Under the pieces are notes generated by a model. That model was not told the DNA's origin, did not search any database, and was given only the letters and a program-made list of their open reading frames with translations. A program made the translations under genes and the position numbers. Shown in pieces: positions 6,997-10,216 of a stretch of 10,216 nucleotides of DNA. Position 1 is the first letter of the stretch; each line of letters starts with the position of its first letter. The stretch comes from Jimgerdemannia flammicorona (taxonomy: Eukaryota; Mucoromycota; Endogonomycetes; Endogonales; Endogonaceae), in the NCBI GenBank assembly GCA_003990745.1, contig RBNI01007528.1:1-10216 (forward strand), in the 5' to 3' direction.

Positions 6997-9293
6997 TCAC
7001 ATTAGAATTTCGTTCGCGAACGACGCCTTGAGTTCCTTGTGCGGCAGGACGACACAATTTCGAATGTAGGTCTCTTCTTTGACGCTGACCTCCTTGCCTA
7101 TGTGGGGTAAGAGAAGGGATGTACAAATGGAAAGAAAGGGTCGCACGAATAAATACGTGGGTGATCAAATGCATCGCTTTTCGGAGAAATTCATCCCGAC
7201 AACAAGACGGACCCCTTTCATATTCTCGTCCGCAACGGCACAACTATCACGTGCTATGTATCTCTTCCACTCCCACCATCTTCACTCTATCCATCGCATA
7301 ATCACGCAAATACCAAAAATGCGTACGTACCCAAGATGGTGATACTTTGGCTCTTGATACCGTTCCTTGTGATCGTGGTCTGGTGGCCGATGATAGGGTT
7401 CCCCTCGACACGTGCCCACGAACCGACCTTAGAATCCCAGCCGATGACGGCATGGAGGATGCACGCGCCGATCTGTTTGTGCGAGAGAGAGGGTAGAGAA
7501 CGGATTCAAAATTCCGATTACATTCCTACAGACAGCAAAATGGGGGTAACCCGACTAAAATTTACAACACCTACATTTAGCACCGCGTTATCGAGGATGA
7601 TAGCGTCCTTGATGCGCACGCCCTTTCCAATCGTCACACGGGGACCGATCGAGACGTTGGGGCCGATCTGCGTGAGGTGGGAGTGGCGGGTCGATGATAT
7701 AAAAGATTCAGAAGCGTTAGATTCTTCTATCTTCATACCATGATCCATCTCTCACAACACAATTTGTACCGGAAATACTACCATAAGAACATTAACTCCC
7801 GCTCATCACGTCTGCATGTGCGCAACCCACATCGCACAAACTTCTCCCATTCTCCAACACCCTAAAAACCAGTCAACCGACCTTAGCCTTCGGATCGACA
7901 TGTGCTGACGGGTGAATGTACACGGCGCCAATGATCTCTGGTCCGCCGGGCACGTTCTTGGTCAAAGTGTCGGGTTGAACGCGGGCGTACTGTTCGAGGT
8001 ATGCGGCGTTGGCGGGGACGGCCGAGCTGCATGGATGCGAAGTAGGGCAAAGGTGGGGAGGTTCAAAGGCCGAGAGCAGCGTGTGAGATTGGGAATGTGA
8101 TTGAGTTGGTATGCCGAGATTCCGTGGTTCCAAAATAACCCTGTCCTCCAAAATCTCTCCATATTCCATGTCAATTTGGTTAAGCTTACCCTGCGGTCTT
8201 GATTTGCCTCCAAAAATCCTTGGTCTCGTACATGTATAGCTTTCTCGCTTCAGCAAGCGGCCTGAGCAGATCCTGCTCGAGCCTGAGCTTGTCATCAGCA
8301 GGAGACCAAAGGTAGTCATTCTCCTCGTTCTGGGCGTCCTTCTTGCGGTCGAGAGCCTTGCGGATTTCATCGAAGACGGCGGCGTCAAAGAGGTAGACAC
8401 CACAAGAGATCAGGTCACTGATGAAGGATTCGGGCTTTTCCACGTAGTGGAGTACCTCGTGCGTTTCAGGCTTGGCAACAAGGCAACCGAAGCGGGTAGC
8501 TTGGTCGCGTGGGACCTGGGAAATGTCGCGAAGGGAAGTAGGATAATGAAAGGTTAGATCAGTCAGGCGTTCCGACCAATTTTTGGTCGTTCGCCAGTTC
8601 TAGAAGCCTATATGCATGGTTCTCTTGGTAAAGCTTGCTGAATTACCGCCCTTCTCCATCACACACCTCCCGCATCACTGACCATGCTTGTTTTCCTGCT
8701 CTCCCCATACCATTCGCACCCCTCTCCGGCTCCAATGCACACATACCTTGGTACCCAAAATCGTACACAGCCCACGATGCGTCATGTGACTCTGCTGCAT
8801 ACCATTGAGTGGGAAGCTGCAGGCGACGTCGGCATGGAGGACGAAGAACTGTTGTGGGTTTCCGCGCAGAATCTCATCGCGGAAGTGGTAAAGGCCGCCG
8901 GCCGTGCCGAGGGCTTGGTATTCACGGAGATAGCTGGAGAAGGTCAGGCAAATAAATGATAAGGTGAGTTGGATAAGGGAAGGAAGACCAGAGGGCGTGA
9001 TTCAACAACGTCCCATTGAGTCGCGGCATCTAATTGAACGATGCTCACCGAATGTGAATCATGGGGAATTGTGTCGTGGCGTCGTCGATGAATCTCGAGA
9101 AGACCGAATCCTCGAAGAAGCCGATCAGCAGGACTTCCTTCAACCCCTCAACTTTCGCAAGAGCCGCCAAGTGGTGCCAGATGACAGGCCTGCCAGCGAC
9201 GGGGAACAAAGGCTTTGGGACATCGAGCGAGAGGGGACGGAAGCGAGTGCCGCGAGAAGGGCCGCCAACGAGGATGATTGCCTTGTAGTACAT
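6997..9293 (-). CDS. GMPPA: Mannose-1-phosphate guanylyltransferase, alpha (GMPPA-type) subunit
   Basis: Seven exons give 412 residues: 9293-9049, 8933-8747, 8515-8190, 8026-7882, 7667-7575, 7472-7331 and 7097-6997. All phases agree and the length matches the family (about 400-420). The nucleotidyltransferase domain spans residues ~4-230, with the GMPPA-type signature GGPSRGTRFRP (10-20; the catalytic beta subunit has the shorter GGxGTRLRP), VPKPLFPVAG (25-34), GTAGGLYHF (91-99), HADV (115-118) and HYVEKPESFISD. A left-handed beta-helix of hexapeptide repeats follows (about 280-360, IGPNVSIGPRVTIGKGV, then IGWDSKVGSWARVEG), and the end is VVLPHKELKASFANEILM. In animals GMPPA binds the catalytic GMPPB and mediates feedback by GDP-mannose in the cytosol; a similar role here is inferred. 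The start at 9293 matches where homologues begin; an in-frame ATG at 9395 would add 34 residues. The donor after exon 4 is the unusual GTCGGT. The introns are long (102-233 bases). Confidence 0.93.
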
Positions 9294-9704
9294 ATTTTTG
9301 TCAAAGGCGCGTCCAGATAGACCTTCGTAGCGTTGTCTGTGTGAGTCATTTAATAGGTCAAAGTCGATGATGTCACCAATATGGCTTGTGAGCATTGACT
9401 ATAAATAACCCTCTTCCACTGCTCCCTACTCTTCCTTTTCTTTGTGTCGGACATTTTTGTTTTGAGGCCACACTTCTTTCAATCGTTTTCTGCGTAGCGC
9501 AATCACGCGACATTGTAGGCTAAAAGGCCCATGACCCTTCGCTCCATGCCGGGCCGTTGGTTATGTATCATCGATAGCATTTATAGCCTCGTGGCGAGTA
9601 TCCCTATCATGTTTATTCCGCAACGTTACCGAACGAAGCTTGGGGAGGGGACACAATAAATCCCTCAGAACGAGAGGAGAATTGTGACGCATCGCGTAGA
9701 GGTA
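9294..9704 (-). promoter_or_regulatory. Upstream region of the GMPPA gene
   Basis: Contains two weak core-promoter candidates on the minus strand: TATAAATG at 9585-9578 and a TTATTTATAG at about 9408-9399. The second lies only a few bases upstream of the in-frame ATG at 9395 but about 105 bases upstream of the ATG at 9293, which favours the latter as the start. A purine-rich stretch (minus strand, about 9480-9410) contains an out-of-frame ATG (near 9450) opening a short upstream ORF of about 35 codons. No other gene is supported. Confidence 0.35.
9612..9617 (-). terminator. AATAAA signal of the aspartic protease gene
   Basis: Perfect AATAAA on the minus strand, about 90 bases after the TGA at 9705. 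A fitting place for the 3' UTR of that gene. Confidence 0.5.
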
Positions 9705-10103
9705 TCATGTTGGCTTCGCGAACCCCACCTGGTCATTGTCGCGATCGAAGATGGTGTACACATTCTTGAGGAAGGTACCGCCGAGAATCCAGAGCTAGTA
9801 GCGTTCGGGATTGAAAAAAAAGACGTTGTGAGCGGTAGAAATGAAATGCGGGAAAGAGAACGAAGCAAAGGAAGAGAAATGACATACATCGTTGGTGGTG
9901 ACGGCGATGCCGGACCAGCATTGTTCGTCATAGGCAGGTTCGCGGACGAGGTCGCTCACTATGAGGGAGATTGGTGATAAAGGTGAGTAATCGATACGTG
10001 CTAGACGAGGAATAATGGAACATGGAGGGATGAATACATTCGGCCCATGTGCACGATTGTCTCTGGTCTCAAATTTCCTTTATTCAACGTCCGGCCTGCC
10101 CAG
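9705..10103 (-). CDS. Pepsin-type (A1) aspartic protease, C-terminal exons only
   Basis: The last exon (9794-9705) encodes LWILGGTFLKNVYTIFDRDN and then DQVGFAKPT before TGA. This is the highly conserved C-terminal strand-and-flap block of A1 aspartic proteases (family pattern LWILGDxFLxxxYxxFDxxxxxVGFA). The exon before it (9954-9888) carries EQCWSGI, matching the C-terminal-lobe cysteine region, and a further exon (10103-10038) begins WAGRTL. Introns at 9887-9795 and 10037-9955 have GT-AG ends and consistent phases; the acceptor chosen for 9954 is the one that keeps phase. Both catalytic DTG motifs, the propeptide and any signal peptide would lie beyond the window. Upstream of 10103 the sequence is only a T33 and G-rich run (minus strand), so the exon edge there is uncertain. 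Such enzymes act in vacuoles or are secreted; which applies cannot be told. Confidence 0.75.
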
Positions 10104-10109
10104 CTGCAC

Positions 10110-10111
<2 letters not shown>

Positions 10112-10144
<33 letters not shown>
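10112..10144. repeat. A33 homopolymer
   Basis: Thirty-three A on the plus strand, which is T33 on the minus strand directly upstream of the protease exon acceptor. It could be an extreme polypyrimidine tract of an intron or part of an assembly artefact. Confidence 0.9.
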
Positions 10145-10145
<1 letters not shown>

Positions 10146-10155
10146 ACCCCCCCCG

Positions 10156-10216
<61 letters not shown>
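10145..10216. repeat. Poly-C tract to the window end
   Basis: About seventy bases of almost pure C, interrupted by one A (10146) and one G (10155), ending in 61 C in a row. Such a run is rare in fungal genomes and is suspicious as a contig end or sequencing artefact. Confidence 0.9.

Noticed and set aside
8747..8802. Possible intron donor GTATGC at 8802 ending exon 2 of the GMPPA gene early
   Set aside because: Reading through to the GTATGT donor at 8746 keeps the frame and supplies the expected family segment ending THRGLCTILGTK; ending early would delete it.
8684..9320. Plus-strand ORFs opposite GMPPA exons 1 and 2
   Set aside because: They are shadows of the well-supported minus-strand exons.
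9294..9395. Extended N-terminus of the GMPPA protein from the ATG at 9395
   Set aside because: Family members begin just before KAIILVGG. The extra 34 residues show no motif, and a TATA-like sequence lies too close upstream of that ATG.
9954..9958. Acceptor ending ATAG for the protease exon (start 9958)
   Set aside because: It does not agree in phase with the donor at 10037; the acceptor four bases further on does.
9684..9977. Plus-strand ORF of 97 codons opposite the protease exons
   Set aside because: The minus strand encodes the diagnostic aspartic protease C-terminus with proper splice sites.

Overview
The window looks like nuclear DNA of a filamentous basidiomycete, most likely an Agaricomycete. 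The signs are split genes with GT-AG introns, a multi-exon mannose-1-phosphate guanylyltransferase of the GMPPA type, a kinase of the kind found in large expanded families in mushroom-forming fungi, and decayed LTR-retrotransposon DNA. There is no bacterial gene organisation. I cannot name a genus.

Left part (1 to about 3525): AT-rich transposon graveyard. A pol-like 3' remnant and a polypurine tract lead into an LTR-like unit that starts at 372. This unit contains an unknown ORF (658 onward, interrupted by two in-frame stops and one frameshift) and ends in a second promoter-like block and an AATAAA signal. The first ~630 bases of the unit occur again in inverted orientation at 2422-3052. In the stretch I aligned by hand the two arms differ only by transitions, mostly C to T and G to A relative to the left arm. 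This resembles repeat-induced or methyl-cytosine decay. The T17 tract at 3509-3525 marks the end of the transposon-rich part.

Middle (3526-5249): mostly gene-poor sequence. It holds one unsupported stop-to-stop frame, small tandem repeats, and a two-copy direct repeat in which one copy carries a run of 39 A.

Right part (5250-10103): three genes, all on the minus strand. A protein-kinase gene (5250-6412) has a TATA box and intact catalytic motifs but carries three single-base frame shifts, so it is called a pseudogene. A complete seven-exon GMPPA gene (6997-9293, 412 residues) is intact in every splice phase; it belongs to GDP-mannose supply for glycosylation and cell-wall mannan. The last exons of a pepsin-type (A1) aspartic protease lie at 9705-10103, cut off by a terminal poly-A/poly-C tract that may be an assembly end. 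The three genes do not form an obvious pathway; they are simply neighbours read in the same direction.

The most unusual feature is the LTR-like unit with its own ORF, internal TATA box and conserved pair of TGAGTCA (Gcn4/AP-1-type) sites, present as an inverted pair that could make double-stranded RNA.
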